Assembly: GCF_003363155.1 (NCBI RefSeq)
Contig: NZ_QRBE01000005.1
Span: 1 to 64,000, forward strand
From: Dyella monticola
GTDB lineage: Bacteria; Pseudomonadota; Gammaproteobacteria; Xanthomonadales; Rhodanobacteraceae
DNA length: 64,000 nt
Direction: 5' to 3'
Shown: positions 1 to 9,061 of the stretch, piece after piece
How the letters are laid out: the number at the start of each line of letters is the position of its first letter
How positions within the stretch are numbered: position 1 is the first letter of the stretch
Notes under the pieces: generated by a model
Databases searched by the model: none
The model's input: the letters and a program-made list of their open reading frames with translations, nothing else
Told to the model about the DNA's origin: nothing
Translations under genes and position numbers: made by a program

Positions 1-1
1 G

Positions 2-139
2 ATCCAAACCGATGTCGCCCGGTTGCTTACCCCGTCCCAGCAACTGACCTTTGCGCGATATGGCATCGAGAATGGCCACTGGGTGACAAAGAGCACCGCC
101 AGTTACCAAGTGGATCACACGCCGCAACGGCCTGATTAA
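2..139 (+). CDS. C-terminal end of an unidentified protein (5' truncated)
   Basis: An open frame enters from the left edge and stops at TAA 137-139. It encodes 45 residues ending in a hydrophilic tail (HTPQRPD). I do not recognise the family. The frame looks coding because it runs open to the edge and stops only 14 bases before the GTG of the next gene on the same strand, which suggests a two-gene operon. A toxin followed by its immunity protein would fit that layout, but nothing in the visible part proves it. The first reading frame is also open up to position 135, so the frame choice is not certain. Confidence 0.45.
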   Translation: MQTDVARLLTPSQQLTFARYGIENGHWVTKSTASYQVDHTPQRPD

Positions 140-153
140 AAGGATAAGGCTCC

Positions 154-801
154 GTGAGATTAAAAAATTCTTTGATTAAGTTGTTGTGCGCAAGTGCGTG
201 GACTATCGCGGCGCCATTGCCGTCAGCTCATGCCTATCAGGTTGCTGTCACGCAAGGCGTGACACTTACAAAGAAAAATTTTGAGCAATGTACATTTGAT
301 TTTGAAGATTCAAAATATTTGGCCCGTCAACGGGAGGGACGCTTTGCTATACCTTACGGGGACAATGGCGGGTGCGTTATACGTCTTCTAGAAAAGAGAA
401 ATGTCTATAATTCCAATGATCATCTATCGTTATTTATAACGATACCGTCAGATATTGATGACGTTATCGCATACCAGGGATTTTTTAAGGACAAAAATGG
501 AAACTGGGCATTCAAGGGAAATCCTATGCTTATCTATTTTATTTCGTTTAAGAATTTGTCTTTTGAAAATATTTATCGTGGCAAAGATGTTGTGCTTGTC
601 GGACGCCAGATTGAAAGGTCCAAAGATCAAGCGGGAACTTTATTGGCATTGGAGGGGGTGCGGATCTTGCGTATAACACCGTCCTATCTCGTTTCAATAG
701 ATATGCCTTTTCAACCTTCCTCCCCCAAAGAAGCCCGGGACGACATCATCAAAGACATGGTCAATCTCGTCGAAAGCGTCCACGTCACCGCCGACCCGTG
801 A
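154..801 (+). CDS. Putative secreted/periplasmic protein of unknown function, AT-rich
   Basis: The 215-residue protein begins at GTG 154, preceded by AAGG repeats at about 139-149 that can act as a ribosome site. Residues 1-27 form a Sec signal peptide: basic start (MRLKNSLIK), hydrophobic core, and likely cleavage after AHA. The mature part has two cysteines (in EQCTFDF and GGCVIRL) that could form a disulfide. No enzyme motif is recognised. The body is clearly AT-richer than the rest of the window and uses codons such as aaa, att and ttt, which suggests acquired DNA. Its GTGA end overlaps the next short frame. A periplasmic immunity protein for a secreted toxin is one possible role, inferred only from size, export signal, composition and position. 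Confidence 0.7.
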   Translation: MRLKNSLIKLLCASAWTIAAPLPSAHAYQVAVTQGVTLTKKNFEQCTFDFEDSKYLARQREGRFAIPYGDNGGCVIRLLEKRNVYNSNDHLSLFITIPSDIDDVIAYQGFFKDKNGNWAFKGNPMLIYFISFKNLSFENIYRGKDVVLVGRQIERSKDQAGTLLALEGVRILRITPSYLVSIDMPFQPSSPKEARDDIIKDMVNLVESVHVTADP

Positions 802-980
802 TTCGTAGGCGCGGCCCCGGCTACGAGCTGCTGCGCTACGGCCGCGTGCTGGGCCCGGATGCGCTGCACCCGGATGATCGCGACAGCAGCGAGGTGTACT
901 ACCTCACCGGGAACGGTTCCCGTCGTGGCTGGATCAACCTGTCTGACGAGGCCATCCACGCAGGCTGGCGCAAAGGCTAG
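798..980 (+). CDS. Short orphan frame, possible remnant of a larger effector
   Basis: A 60-residue frame starts at GTG 798, overlapping the previous stop (GTGA), and ends at TAG 978-980. It contains the phrase YYLTGNGSRRGWINLS, which looks like a piece of a folded domain and not a random frame. Base composition returns abruptly to the GC-rich norm here. As I recall, similar WINLS-type phrases occur inside large secreted peptidoglycan-acting effectors, but I cannot verify that. The frame ends soon after (HAGWRKG), so it may be a broken 3' piece left by recombination, or a genuine small protein translationally coupled to the gene before it. Confidence 0.4.
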   Translation: MIRRRGPGYELLRYGRVLGPDALHPDDRDSSEVYYLTGNGSRRGWINLSDEAIHAGWRKG

Positions 981-1270
981 TGGTAACCGCGACACGAATA
1001 CGCCATACCGGTATCTGTCAGAAGTTATTGCCATCGAAAAATGTTGCATCGCAACTAAATTCCATATAAATATTTATTAATCAAATAGTTATATTTGACA
1101 CAGAAAAATTTGGATCGAGGCAAATTTTTCGTTTACAGTCGGAGGACGGACGACGGCCTCCGCAGACCGTTCGCCCTCCTGGGTTGAAGGTGTCGCGCAA
1201 GCTCGTTTCCCACTGAATCGCGCACGCTTTCTGATTTTCGTTTTGTAGCGCGTTTCGTGGAGAAAACAGC
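981..1270. other. Noncoding leader region before the GH92 gene
   Basis: No convincing gene lies in these 290 bases. The first half is AT-rich (1040-1100) and contains a TTGACA hexamer at 1095-1100, but no good -10 box follows at the usual spacing. The second half returns to high GC and ends with the GGAG ribosome site of the GH92 gene at about 1258-1261. Confidence 0.5.
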
Positions 1271-3718
1271 ATGGTGTCACGTCGACGGTTCCTGCAGGGG
1301 TTGGGAGCACTGGCTACGCTTGGCAGTCCTTTACCAGCGTTGGCGAAGTTCGCCGAAGGTCCCGAAGCCGCAGCGCGCGCGAAAGGTAGCGTGGTGGCTG
1401 CGAGCGGCGTGTCGCGCTATGTCGATGTGTTCATTGGCACCGGCGGTCATGGGCATACGTATCCGGGCGCGTCGATGCCGTTCGGCATGGTGCAGTTGAG
1501 TCCGGATACGAATGATGCGGGTTGGGATGCATCGTCCGGTTATCACCAGGCCGATGGTTCGATCATGGGCTTTTCGCACACGCATCTGAGCGGTACGGGT
1601 GCGGCCGACATGCTCGATGTGCTGGTGATGCCGGCGCAAGGCGAAGTGTTGTTGCAGCCGGGCGAGCGTGGTTTGCCGCACGGGAATTATCACTCGCAGT
1701 TCGATGGTGCGCCCGGTCCTGGGCCGCAGCTTACGGCCAACAGCAAGGCGAATCCCGGCAAGGGCTACCGTTCGCGTTTCACGGCGGAACATGCACGGCC
1801 GGGTTATTACAGCGTGCATCTGACCGATCACGATATTCGCGCCGAACTGACGACGACGTTGCGCGCAGGCATGCATCGCTACACCTTCCACGGCCAGGGC
1901 AACGGTCATTTGCTGGTGGATTTCGCGCACGGCTTCCACGACGACTACAAGACGCCGTGCAAGGTGACCGACGCGCAGCTGCGCGTGGTCGGTAACGACA
2001 CGCTGGTGGGCAGCCGCCGCGTGCACCAATGGGCGGATGGACGGCATATTTATTTCGCGATGAAGGTATCGCGTCCGTTCTCGCACGCCACGCTGTATTC
2101 CGAAGACGTCGCCGCACCGGATGGCACCGGCGAGCTGAAAGGCACGCATCTGAAAGCCGCGCTGCATATCGACAATGTTTCGCAGCAGCCGGTGTTGGTG
2201 AAGGTAGGCATTTCGGGCGTGGATATCGAGGGTGCCTTGCGCAATCTCGACACCGAAATGCCCGCGTGGGAATTCGATCAGCACCAGCAGGCGGCGGCCG
2301 ATACGTGGGAGCGCGAACTCAGCCGCATCCGTGTCGAAACTTCGTCGCAGCGAGATCTGCGCGTGTTCTACAGTTCGCTGTATCACACGATGCTCGCACC
2401 GACCTTGTTCAGCGACGTCGATGGCCGCTATCGCGGTATGGATCTGAAGATCCATCAGCTTGAGCATGGGCAGAACAACTACAGCACGTATTCGTTGTGG
2501 GATATCTACCGCGCGCAGGCACCGTTGCTGACGCTGTATCAGTCCGACCGCGTACCGGATTTCCTCAATTGCCTGGTGCGCATGGCCGAGGAAAGCCCGG
2601 AAGGCCCCGCCGTGTGGCCGCTGCAAGGCGTGGAAACCGGCTGCATGATCGGCTACCACTCGGTGGTGCTGTTGGCCGAAGCGCAAGCCAAAGGTTTTAC
2701 CGGCATCGATTTTGCGAAGGCCTGGCCGATTTATCGCAAGCGTGCGATGGAAGACGATTACCGTGGTCTGCCTTATTACCGCAAGATGGGTTACATCCCA
2801 AGCGACAAAGAACCCGAAGCCGTCAGCAAGACGCTGGAGTACGCGTATGACGACTGGGCGATGGCGCAGCTGGCCGAGGGCGCGGGCGAGAAGGCATTGG
2901 CTGAAACCTTGCGCCAGCGTTCGCGCAACTATCGCAACGTATTCGATACGAAAGTGAGCTTCGTGCGCCCGCGCGGCGAAGATGGCAAATGGTTGGAGCC
3001 GTTCGATCCGCGCGGCATGGGTCATTCCAGCCAATGGCGCGATTTCACGGAATCCAATTCCTGGCAGGCGACCTTCCTCAACCAGCACGATCTGTATGCG
3101 TACATGGGCCTGTTCGGTGGCAATGATGCCTTCGAGCGCAAGCTCGATGAGCTGTTCACTACCAGCTCCAAGCTGCCGGCAGATGCACCGCCGGATATCG
3201 CGGGCATGGTGGGCCAGTATGCGCATGGCAACGAACCCAGCCATCACATGGCTTATCTGTATGCATATACCGGCGCGCATTACAAAACACAGTCGCGCGT
3301 ACGCATGCTGACGGTAAGCATGTATCCGCCTGAACCCGATGGTTTGGCCGGCAACGAAGACTGCGGGCAGATGAGCGCGTGGTACATCATGAGTGCGCTT
3401 GGCCTGTATTCGGTCGATCCGGTCAGCACCAACTATGTTTTCGGCAGCCCGCTGTTGGACAGGGCGGAAATCGAACTGGCCGGTGGTCGCAGGCTGACGA
3501 TCCGCACCATTAATAATGGGCCGAATCATCCTTACATTGATTCGGTCACGTGGAACGGCAGGCCGTGGACGAAGAGCTGGATCAGCCACGCCGAACTGCT
3601 GGCGGGCGGCGTGCTGGAATTCAAGATGTCCGCGACGCCCAATAAACAGTTCGGCGCGGCACCGGATGCGCGGCCGCCATCGTTCGGACATGCAGCGAGC
3701 GATGCGGCAACGGCTTGA
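1271..3718 (+). CDS. GH92 family exo-alpha-mannosidase, Tat-exported
   Basis: The 815-residue enzyme belongs to glycoside hydrolase family 92, calcium-dependent exo-alpha-mannosidases that trim alpha-linked mannose from glycans. Family hallmarks are GTGGHGHTYPGASMPFG near residue 55, GFSHTHLSGTG near residue 100 and GNEDCGQMSAWY near residue 694; the last carries the conserved acidic active-site residue. The N-terminus SRRRFLQG followed by a hydrophobic stretch ending in ALA is a twin-arginine signal, so the folded enzyme is exported to the periplasm or beyond. ATG 1271 is preceded by GGAG at 1258-1261. Length is normal for the family. The gene stands alone: no sugar transporter or other mannan gene is next to it, and a rho-independent terminator follows at 3899-3934. 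Confidence 0.93.
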   Translation: MVSRRRFLQGLGALATLGSPLPALAKFAEGPEAAARAKGSVVAASGVSRYVDVFIGTGGHGHTYPGASMPFGMVQLSPDTNDAGWDASSGYHQADGSIMGFSHTHLSGTGAADMLDVLVMPAQGEVLLQPGERGLPHGNYHSQFDGAPGPGPQLTANSKANPGKGYRSRFTAEHARPGYYSVHLTDHDIRAELTTTLRAGMHRYTFHGQGNGHLLVDFAHGFHDDYKTPCKVTDAQLRVVGNDTLVGSRRVHQWADGRHIYFAMKVSRPFSHATLYSEDVAAPDGTGELKGTHLKAALHIDNVSQQPVLVKVGISGVDIEGALRNLDTEMPAWEFDQHQQAAADTWERELSRIRVETSSQRDLRVFYSSLYHTMLAPTLFSDVDGRYRGMDLKIHQLEHGQNNYSTYSLWDIYRAQAPLLTLYQSDRVPDFLNCLVRMAEESPEGPAVWPLQGVETGCMIGYHSVVLLAEAQAKGFTGIDFAKAWPIYRKRAMEDDYRGLPYYRKMGYIPSDKEPEAVSKTLEYAYDDWAMAQLAEGAGEKALAETLRQRSRNYRNVFDTKVSFVRPRGEDGKWLEPFDPRGMGHSSQWRDFTESNSWQATFLNQHDLYAYMGLFGGNDAFERKLDELFTTSSKLPADAPPDIAGMVGQYAHGNEPSHHMAYLYAYTGAHYKTQSRVRMLTVSMYPPEPDGLAGNEDCGQMSAWYIMSALGLYSVDPVSTNYVFGSPLLDRAEIELAGGRRLTIRTINNGPNHPYIDSVTWNGRPWTKSWISHAELLAGGVLEFKMSATPNKQFGAAPDARPPSFGHAASDAATA

Positions 3719-3769
3719 TACATTTTCGTCGCGCTTGCGCGTTCGCTGCGCGCCGTCGCGCGGGCGAAC

Positions 3770-3825
3770 GCCGGGGTCCAGTGATTTAAGCAAACGACGC
3801 TGGGGCCCGGTGTTCGCCAGGATGA
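3770..3825. repeat. REP-like GCCGGGG palindromic element
   Basis: The stretch has the look of a dispersed extragenic repeat: an ACGCCGGGGTCCAG block and a later GCTGGGGCCCGGTG block that can pair imperfectly. Related CGCCCCGGC/GCCGGGGC palindromes occur at 9618-9700 and 11608-11636, also just downstream of genes. Confidence 0.4.
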
Positions 3826-3898
3826 TGGATGCTCATCCATGGAGCTTTGCAAAAACAATCATGGCTTGCTGAAAACGTACGTATGTGATGTGGCTTCG

Positions 3899-3934
3899 AG
3901 CCCGGTGCGATTCGCGGTTGCACCGGGCTTTTTT
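3899..3934 (+). terminator. Rho-independent terminator after the GH92 gene
   Basis: The arms AGCCCGGTGC (3899-3908) and GCACCGGGCT (3920-3929) pair perfectly over 10 bp around an 11-base loop. A run of T follows to 3934. It lies about 180 bases after the GH92 stop codon. Confidence 0.85.
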
Positions 3935-3967
3935 GTGCCTGCAAAGCACGCGAGCTTTGCTCGCGTT

Positions 3968-4010
3968 ACCCCACCCTAGCCCTCCCCTGCTGGGCAGGGG
4001 AGGGGACGGT
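3968..4010. repeat. Dispersed CCCTCCCC/GGGGAGGG palindrome (copy 1)
   Basis: The arms CCCTCCCCTGC (3980-3990) and GCAGGGGAGGG (3994-4004) pair perfectly over 11 bp, preceded by CCCCACCCTAGC. The same lead-in and palindrome recur at 21880, 23535, 40271, 40381 and 46714, always outside genes. Confidence 0.65.
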
Positions 4011-4035
4011 ATTTCGCGGAATCGAGGCGTGGTGC

Positions 4036-5058
4036 TTATGTTCCAGTGGACAGCAAGCGCGCGCGATATTTGCTCGGCGATTCGCCCGTCCACCGGCGGA
4101 ACGCACGCGTGAGGTTGGCCGGATCGGCGTAACCCATACGCATCGCGATTTCATCCATGCGCAAACCAGGATTGAGCACGTCGCGCATCACGGCTTCCTT
4201 GCGTGCATCATCGGCCAGTCCACGAAAATTCAGGCCTAATCGCTGCAACTTGCGCTTGAGCGTACGGCTGGACATACACAACGTGCGCGCCGTTTCCTCG
4301 ATACTCGGGTAGCCTGTCTGCTCGTGGGCTTGCAGAAAGTCCATCACGCGCACGACCAGGTCATCGGAACGGCGCTGTCGCGCGCGTTCACGTTCGCATT
4401 GCGAGGTGATGTGTCGCAGTGTGGAGGCGTTGGAGCTGGCCAGCGGACTGGCCAGCTCCGCGCTCGGCATACGCACCAGGCACAAGCCTGTTTCGAAGCG
4501 CGTGGCGACCACGCGATGGCGGTAGCGCGCGTAGTGCAGCGGCTCGGGACCGCGATGCCAGCTCTCGATGCCGGGCAGCACGCGTTGCGCCAGTTGCTCG
4601 CATAGGCGTGTAGTCATGGTCAGCAGTCGATCCACCGCGCAAAAACGCATCGCTGCGCGCGGCGCGAGGTCGTGCACGACCAGTTCCGAAAAACCATCGC
4701 GCTCGCCGAGACGAATGCTGAACGTGGTGGTGCGCAGGTCCAGAAAATGGGCCCACAGCGCGAGTGCGTCGCCCAACGTCGCGCAACTGAGCATGCCGTA
4801 GCCGAGCATGCCGTGCCATGTCAGTGTGCTGTGCAGGCCGATCCGGTAGCCGAGGCCCGGATCGTTGGTCAACCGCACGGCGTTGGTGAGCAGCAAGGCA
4901 TCCTGATGTGTGGTCAGCCGGCCGTTGTCCTGCAGCTGGTCCACGCCGATGCCGGTGCCCAGCAAGGCCTGTTCACGCGGGATGCCCTGTTGTTCCAACA
5001 GTTGCAGCAAGGCCAGGGCGTAGTCGATGTGAACATCATCTTTGTACAGCTTGTGCAC
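4036..5058 (-). CDS. AraC-family transcriptional regulator (Arabinose_bd type)
   Basis: This is a DNA-binding regulator of about 340 residues. The N-terminal two thirds match the ligand-sensing domain of OruR/ArgR-like AraC proteins (GYRIGLHSTLTWHGMLGYGM). The C-terminus carries the double helix-turn-helix: TARTLCMSSRTLKRKLQRLG then MRMGYADPANLTRAFRRWTG. I chose GTG 5058 because GGAG sits 7 bases upstream of it and the conserved part begins right there; ATG 5130 is in frame but lacks a ribosome site. The gene is divergent from baeS-like 5248 with about 190 bases between them, so it may control that neighbour or the downstream monooxygenase. The ligand is unknown. The frame stays open far upstream (to 5859) only because it shadows the kinase gene. 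Confidence 0.87.
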   Translation of the reverse strand: MHKLYKDDVHIDYALALLQLLEQQGIPREQALLGTGIGVDQLQDNGRLTTHQDALLLTNAVRLTNDPGLGYRIGLHSTLTWHGMLGYGMLSCATLGDALALWAHFLDLRTTTFSIRLGERDGFSELVVHDLAPRAAMRFCAVDRLLTMTTRLCEQLAQRVLPGIESWHRGPEPLHYARYRHRVVATRFETGLCLVRMPSAELASPLASSNASTLRHITSQCERERARQRRSDDLVVRVMDFLQAHEQTGYPSIEETARTLCMSSRTLKRKLQRLGLNFRGLADDARKEAVMRDVLNPGLRMDEIAMRMGYADPANLTRAFRRWTGESPSKYRARLLSTGT

Positions 5059-5247
5059 GTGGCCACTCCACGAACGGTATCCGGGGAAATCGCCCGGTGC
5101 CTGAGGGAGGATGCCGGACAGGCCCACCATGGCCCAGGACTGTGCAGGAAATTTGGAGATTGCATGGATTTGCGCGCCCGCGCTTGAAACGGCGCCGATT
5201 ACCGGCGCTAATGACCCAGAAATCCCCCGCCGATCACGTTGTTGTCC

Positions 5248-6762
5248 ATGCGCCCTGGCCTCACCGCCAAGCTTTTTCTCGCCATGCTCGCCGTGGCCGT
5301 ATTCGCCGTGATGTCGATGGGCATCGCGGCGCGCATCAGTTTCAATCACGGTTTTCTGGGGTATCTGGCCGAGCAGGAAGCGGAGCGCATGGATAGCGTG
5401 GCCACTTCGCTCGCCAGGGCCTATCGCCAGCACGGCAGTTGGGATTTCCTGCGCGACAATCCCGGCGAATGGTTTGCGATCATGCGGCCGAGCCACTTTG
5501 GACGCATGCCGCCGCCGGGCGATTTTTTTGGCAGGGGCGACGCATTCGGACCGCCGCGCAATGCGCTGGCGCCGCCGCCTGGACAAAGCGATCAACCACC
5601 GCCGGATATGCGTATGCGGCCGCCCGGCATGAACCATCCGGGCGGTCCCGGCTCCCTTTCTGACTTTACCGGCACCGATTTTCGCTTCGCCCTGCTCGAT
5701 GCGCAGAACCAGCTTTTGTTCGGCAGCCCCGCCGTGGAACAGGGTGCGCATTCGTTGAAGCGGGCCATCGTGGTCGATGGCCGCACGGTGGGTTGGCTGA
5801 TGATTCTGCCGTTGCGAGATGTCACCGAAACCGGCGACGTGCGCTTCCAGCACGGCCAATATCAGGCGAGCTGGATTATCGGCGTCCAGGCGCTGCTGTT
5901 GTCGGCGTTACTGGCTGTGTGGCTCGCACGCACCTTGCTGACGCCGGTGCATCGCATCGCCAAGGCGACGCATGCGTTGGCGAAGGGTGATTACACCACC
6001 CGTGTGGAAACGCCGTCGCACGATGAGCTCGGCCAGCTCGCTCGCGATTTCAATCGGCTTGCCGTGGCGCTGGAACGCAATGAGCGCACGCGTCGCCAGT
6101 TCGTGGCGGATGTGTCGCATGAATTGCGCACGCCGCTGGCGATCGTCCGCGGTGAACTGGAAGCGCTGGAAGATGGCGTGCGGCGCTTCGATCGCGATGC
6201 CATTACCTCGCTGCAGAGCGAAGTGGCGTTGCTCAGCAAATTGATCGACGATCTTTACCAGATCTCGCTGGCCGACGTGGGCACCCTGATCTACCGCAAG
6301 GTGGAGGTGGATCTGGGCAAGCTCTTGGAAGGCATTGCCGACATCTTCCGCGAACGACTGCGCCGCGCGAACATCGATCTGCAACTGACCGTGCCGCCCG
6401 CGCCGGTGCGGGTGAACGCCGATGACGATCGCCTGCATCAGCTGTTCGCGAATCTGTTCGAGAACAGCGCGCGCTATACCGAAGCCGGCGGTGTGTTGCG
6501 CGTGGTGGTAAGGGTCATGGCCGACAGCGCGATCGTCGACCTGATGGATTCGGCGCCCGGGGTGGAATTGGGCCATTTGCCGCGTCTTTTCGAGCGCTTT
6601 TATCGCGCGGACGCATCGCGCAATCGCGCCAGCGGCGGTGCGGGGCTTGGGCTGTCCATCTGCCGCGCCATCGTCGAGGCGCACGGTGGAACGATCGAGG
6701 CGCACCCGTCCCCGCTGGGTGGCCTGTGGCTGATGGTTCGCCTGCCGATGGAGACGCTGTGA
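5248..6762 (+). CDS. baeS: Sensor histidine kinase, BaeS-like
   Basis: The inner-membrane sensor kinase of about 504 residues pairs with the response regulator one base downstream. Order of parts: first transmembrane helix (residues 7-30), a periplasmic sensor loop of about 170 residues, second helix (about 210-230), HAMP linker, phospho-acceptor H-box [10 protein letters not shown] with His near residue 291, N-box ENSARY, and G-boxes including GAGLGLS. The family autophosphorylates this His and passes the phosphate to its partner; in enteric bacteria BaeSR answers envelope stress and toxic compounds and drives efflux genes. The sensor loop has an unusual Pro/Met/Gly-rich stretch (about residues 85-135). 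I prefer ATG 5248 over the TTG codons at 5239 and 5242. The stimulus here is unknown. Confidence 0.88.
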   Translation: MRPGLTAKLFLAMLAVAVFAVMSMGIAARISFNHGFLGYLAEQEAERMDSVATSLARAYRQHGSWDFLRDNPGEWFAIMRPSHFGRMPPPGDFFGRGDAFGPPRNALAPPPGQSDQPPPDMRMRPPGMNHPGGPGSLSDFTGTDFRFALLDAQNQLLFGSPAVEQGAHSLKRAIVVDGRTVGWLMILPLRDVTETGDVRFQHGQYQASWIIGVQALLLSALLAVWLARTLLTPVHRIAKATHALAKGDYTTRVETPSHDELGQLARDFNRLAVALERNERTRRQFVADVSHELRTPLAIVRGELEALEDGVRRFDRDAITSLQSEVALLSKLIDDLYQISLADVGTLIYRKVEVDLGKLLEGIADIFRERLRRANIDLQLTVPPAPVRVNADDDRLHQLFANLFENSARYTEAGGVLRVVVRVMADSAIVDLMDSAPGVELGHLPRLFERFYRADASRNRASGGAGLGLSICRAIVEAHGGTIEAHPSPLGGLWLMVRLPMETL

Positions 6763-6763
6763 C

Positions 6764-7453
6764 ATGGAGACACCTTCGCCAACACGGGCGCGCATCCTGA
6801 TCGTGGAAGACGAACCCAAGCTGGCCTCGCTGCTGGCCGATTATCTGCAGGCGGGCGGTTACGAGAGCCACTGGGTCGCCGACGGTCGCGACGCGGTGCC
6901 CGCGGTGAAGGGACAGTTGCCCGATCTGGTATTGCTCGACCTGATGCTGCCGGGTCGTGACGGATTGGATATCTGCCGCGAACTGCGCAGCTTCAGCGAC
7001 GTGCCGATCATCATGCTCACCGCGCGGGTGGAAGAGATTGATCGGCTGCTGGGCCTGGAACTGGGTGCGGACGATTACATCTGCAAACCTTTCAGTCCGC
7101 GCGAAGTGGTGGCGCGCGTGAAAGCCATCCTGCGACGTGCGCGCCAACCGCCCGATGCCGGCAGCACGCTGTTGCGGATCGACGAATCCACACACAGTGC
7201 TGTATTTCACGGCACCACGCTCGAACTCACACCGGTGGAATTTCGTCTGCTCAAGACGCTGGCCGCCAACCCGGGGCGGGTTTTTTCACGCGATCGTCTG
7301 CTGGATAACCTCTATCTCGATCACCGCATCGTCACGGATCGCACAGTCGACAGCCATATCAAGAACCTGCGTCGCAAATTGGAACAGGCAGCGCCCGCGC
7401 ACGATCCGATTCGCTCGATCTATGGAGTAGGCTACAAACTAGAGATCGAGTGA
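6764..7453 (+). CDS. baeR: OmpR-type response regulator, BaeR-like
   Basis: The 229-residue protein has a receiver domain (residues 10-125) followed by a winged-helix DNA-binding domain. The phospho-acceptor is Asp59 in VLLDLMLPG; the conserved Lys is in [16 protein letters not shown]. Blocks such as IEDEPKL-type start, [20 protein letters not shown] and [17 protein letters not shown] match Escherichia coli BaeR closely from memory, closer than generic OmpR proteins. Its ATG is one base after the kinase stop, so the two are translationally linked. It likely activates an envelope or efflux response; no efflux operon is adjacent, so its targets may include the next gene or lie elsewhere. Confidence 0.92.
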   Translation: METPSPTRARILIVEDEPKLASLLADYLQAGGYESHWVADGRDAVPAVKGQLPDLVLLDLMLPGRDGLDICRELRSFSDVPIIMLTARVEEIDRLLGLELGADDYICKPFSPREVVARVKAILRRARQPPDAGSTLLRIDESTHSAVFHGTTLELTPVEFRLLKTLAANPGRVFSRDRLLDNLYLDHRIVTDRTVDSHIKNLRRKLEQAAPAHDPIRSIYGVGYKLEIE

Positions 7454-7468
7454 CGAGGTGGATGTCTC

Positions 7469-9061
7469 GTGCATAGCAAGCGCTGCGATGTCCTGATCGC
7501 CGGAGCAGGTCCTACCGGACTGGTGCTCGCGTTATGGCTCACTCGATTGGGCGCAAGCGTCCACATCATCGATAAAACCGACGCACCCGGTACGACCTCG
7601 CGCGCAGTTGCCGTGCAGGCGCGCACGCTGGAGCTTTATCGTCAGCTCGATCTGGCCGATACGGTGATCGCTGCGGGCCAGAAGGTGCCAGCCATCAATC
7701 TGTGGGTGAAGGGTGAACGCGCCACGCAGGTGACGTTCGAAGCGCTGGGCAGCGGGCTCACGCCGTTTCCCTTCCTGCATATTTTTCCGCAGGATCAGCA
7801 CGAACGCCTGTTGGTCGAGCGTCTTGAAGCATCGGGCGTGCAGGTTCATCGGCGAACCGAGCTGACGGGCTTTGCGGACGAAGGCGGGTGCGTTGTCGCG
7901 CGCCTGCGTGGCGCCGATGGCACGCCCTACGCGTGTGAGGCGCACTATCTGGCCGGCTGCGATGGTGCGCGTTCGCTGGTGCGCGAGACGATCGGTACAG
8001 GGTTTCCGGGCGGCACCTACAAGCAGGTGTTTTACGTGGCGGATGTGGATGCGTCCGGGCCGTCCATCAATGGTCAGTTGCATATCGATCTGGATGAAGC
8101 GGATTTTCTCGCGATCTTTCCGCTGGCCGCCGAAGGCCGCGTACGCCTGATCGGCACGGTACGCGATGAGCGGGCCGAACATGCCGAGTCGCTGCGCTTC
8201 GAGGATGTGAGTGGACGCGCCATCGAACACTTGAAGTTACAGGTGCGGCAGGTGAATTGGTTTTCCACTTATCGCGTGCACCACCGCGTGACCGAGCACT
8301 TTCGCAAAGGCCGCGCGTTTTTGCTGGGTGATGCGGCGCACATCCACAGTCCCGCCGGCGGCCAGGGCATGAATACGGGTATCGGCGATGCCATCAACCT
8401 CGCCTGGAAACTGGCCAGCGTGGTGGCCGGCGAAGCGCCCGAAAGCCTGCTGGACAGTTACGAAAGCGAGCGCATCGGCTTTGCACGTCGTCTGGTCGCC
8501 ACCACCGATCGTGTGTTCACCTTCGCCACCGCGGAAGGGCGTATCGCCGAGCTGGTTCGCACGCGGCTGGTGCCGGTGCTGATGCCTGCCTTCATGCATG
8601 CCGAACGCCTGCGTGAATTCCTGTTCCGCACGGTGTCGCAGATCACTTTGAACTATCGCAAGGGGCCATTGGCCGAAGGATCGGCCGGCGAGGTGCACGG
8701 CGGGGACCGCCTGCCGTGGGCGAGCCCGGACGCCGATGACAATTTTTCCAGCCTGGCGAGCATGGCCTGGCAGGTGCATGTTTACGGCGAGGCCAGCGCC
8801 GCCTTGCGCGCGTGGTGCACCGCCCGCGGCTTGCCGTTGCACGTTTTCGGCTGGCATCCGGCCCACGAAGCGGCGGGTTTCGCGCGCAACGCGCTGTACC
8901 TGATCCGCCCGGATACCTATGTGGCGCTGGCCGATGTGTCCGGCTCACCAGACGCCGTAGACAACTATTTTACTTCCCGAGGCATTAAGCTGTTACCTCC
9001 GCGCGCGCGATCCTCTCGGTCCGATCCGCCCCGCGGGCGGGGGGACATCGATGAATTCTGA
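7469..9061 (+). CDS. FAD-dependent aromatic ring monooxygenase (PheA/TfdB/MhpA type)
   Basis: The 530-residue flavoprotein hydroxylates aromatic or polyketide-like substrates using NAD(P)H and oxygen. The dinucleotide motif GAGPTGLVLALWL is at residues 11-23, and the FAD-binding GD motif GDAAHIHSPAGGQGMNTG lies near residue 290, as in the TfdB/RdmE/RebC subgroup; a thioredoxin-like C-terminal region follows. It starts at GTG 7469 with GAGGTGG upstream. It lies 15 bases after baeR and overlaps the next gene by 11 bases, suggesting one transcript for the two-component pair, this enzyme and the membrane protein. Members of this group also inactivate antibiotics such as tetracycline or rifampicin, so a detoxification role is possible but not shown. 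Confidence 0.88.
   Translation: MHSKRCDVLIAGAGPTGLVLALWLTRLGASVHIIDKTDAPGTTSRAVAVQARTLELYRQLDLADTVIAAGQKVPAINLWVKGERATQVTFEALGSGLTPFPFLHIFPQDQHERLLVERLEASGVQVHRRTELTGFADEGGCVVARLRGADGTPYACEAHYLAGCDGARSLVRETIGTGFPGGTYKQVFYVADVDASGPSINGQLHIDLDEADFLAIFPLAAEGRVRLIGTVRDERAEHAESLRFEDVSGRAIEHLKLQVRQVNWFSTYRVHHRVTEHFRKGRAFLLGDAAHIHSPAGGQGMNTGIGDAINLAWKLASVVAGEAPESLLDSYESERIGFARRLVATTDRVFTFATAEGRIAELVRTRLVPVLMPAFMHAERLREFLFRTVSQITLNYRKGPLAEGSAGEVHGGDRLPWASPDADDNFSSLASMAWQVHVYGEASAALRAWCTARGLPLHVFGWHPAHEAAGFARNALYLIRPDTYVALADVSGSPDAVDNYFTSRGIKLLPPRARSSRSDPPRGRGDIDEF

Larger units (their letters stand above)
3719..4035. other. Intergenic region with repeats and terminator, no gene
   Basis: This gap lies between convergent genes (GH92 on plus, AraC regulator on minus). 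It holds a REP-like palindromic remnant at about 3770-3825, a rho-independent terminator at 3899-3934 and a C-tract/G-tract palindrome at 3968-4010. No supported reading frame was seen. Confidence 0.6.

Noticed and set aside
1095-1123. TTGACA promoter for the GH92 gene
   Set aside because: The -35 hexamer is perfect but the bases 17 downstream (AGGCAA) are not a -10 box.
1331-3793. Very long open frame opposite the GH92 gene
   Set aside because: It is a GC-rich shadow of the plus-strand mannosidase, which has intact family motifs; the antisense product has no recognisable domain and biased composition.
5059-5859. N-terminal extension of the AraC regulator by up to 267 residues
   Set aside because: The extra part lies wholly opposite or before the kinase gene and has no conserved sequence; the GTG at 5058 has a good ribosome site.
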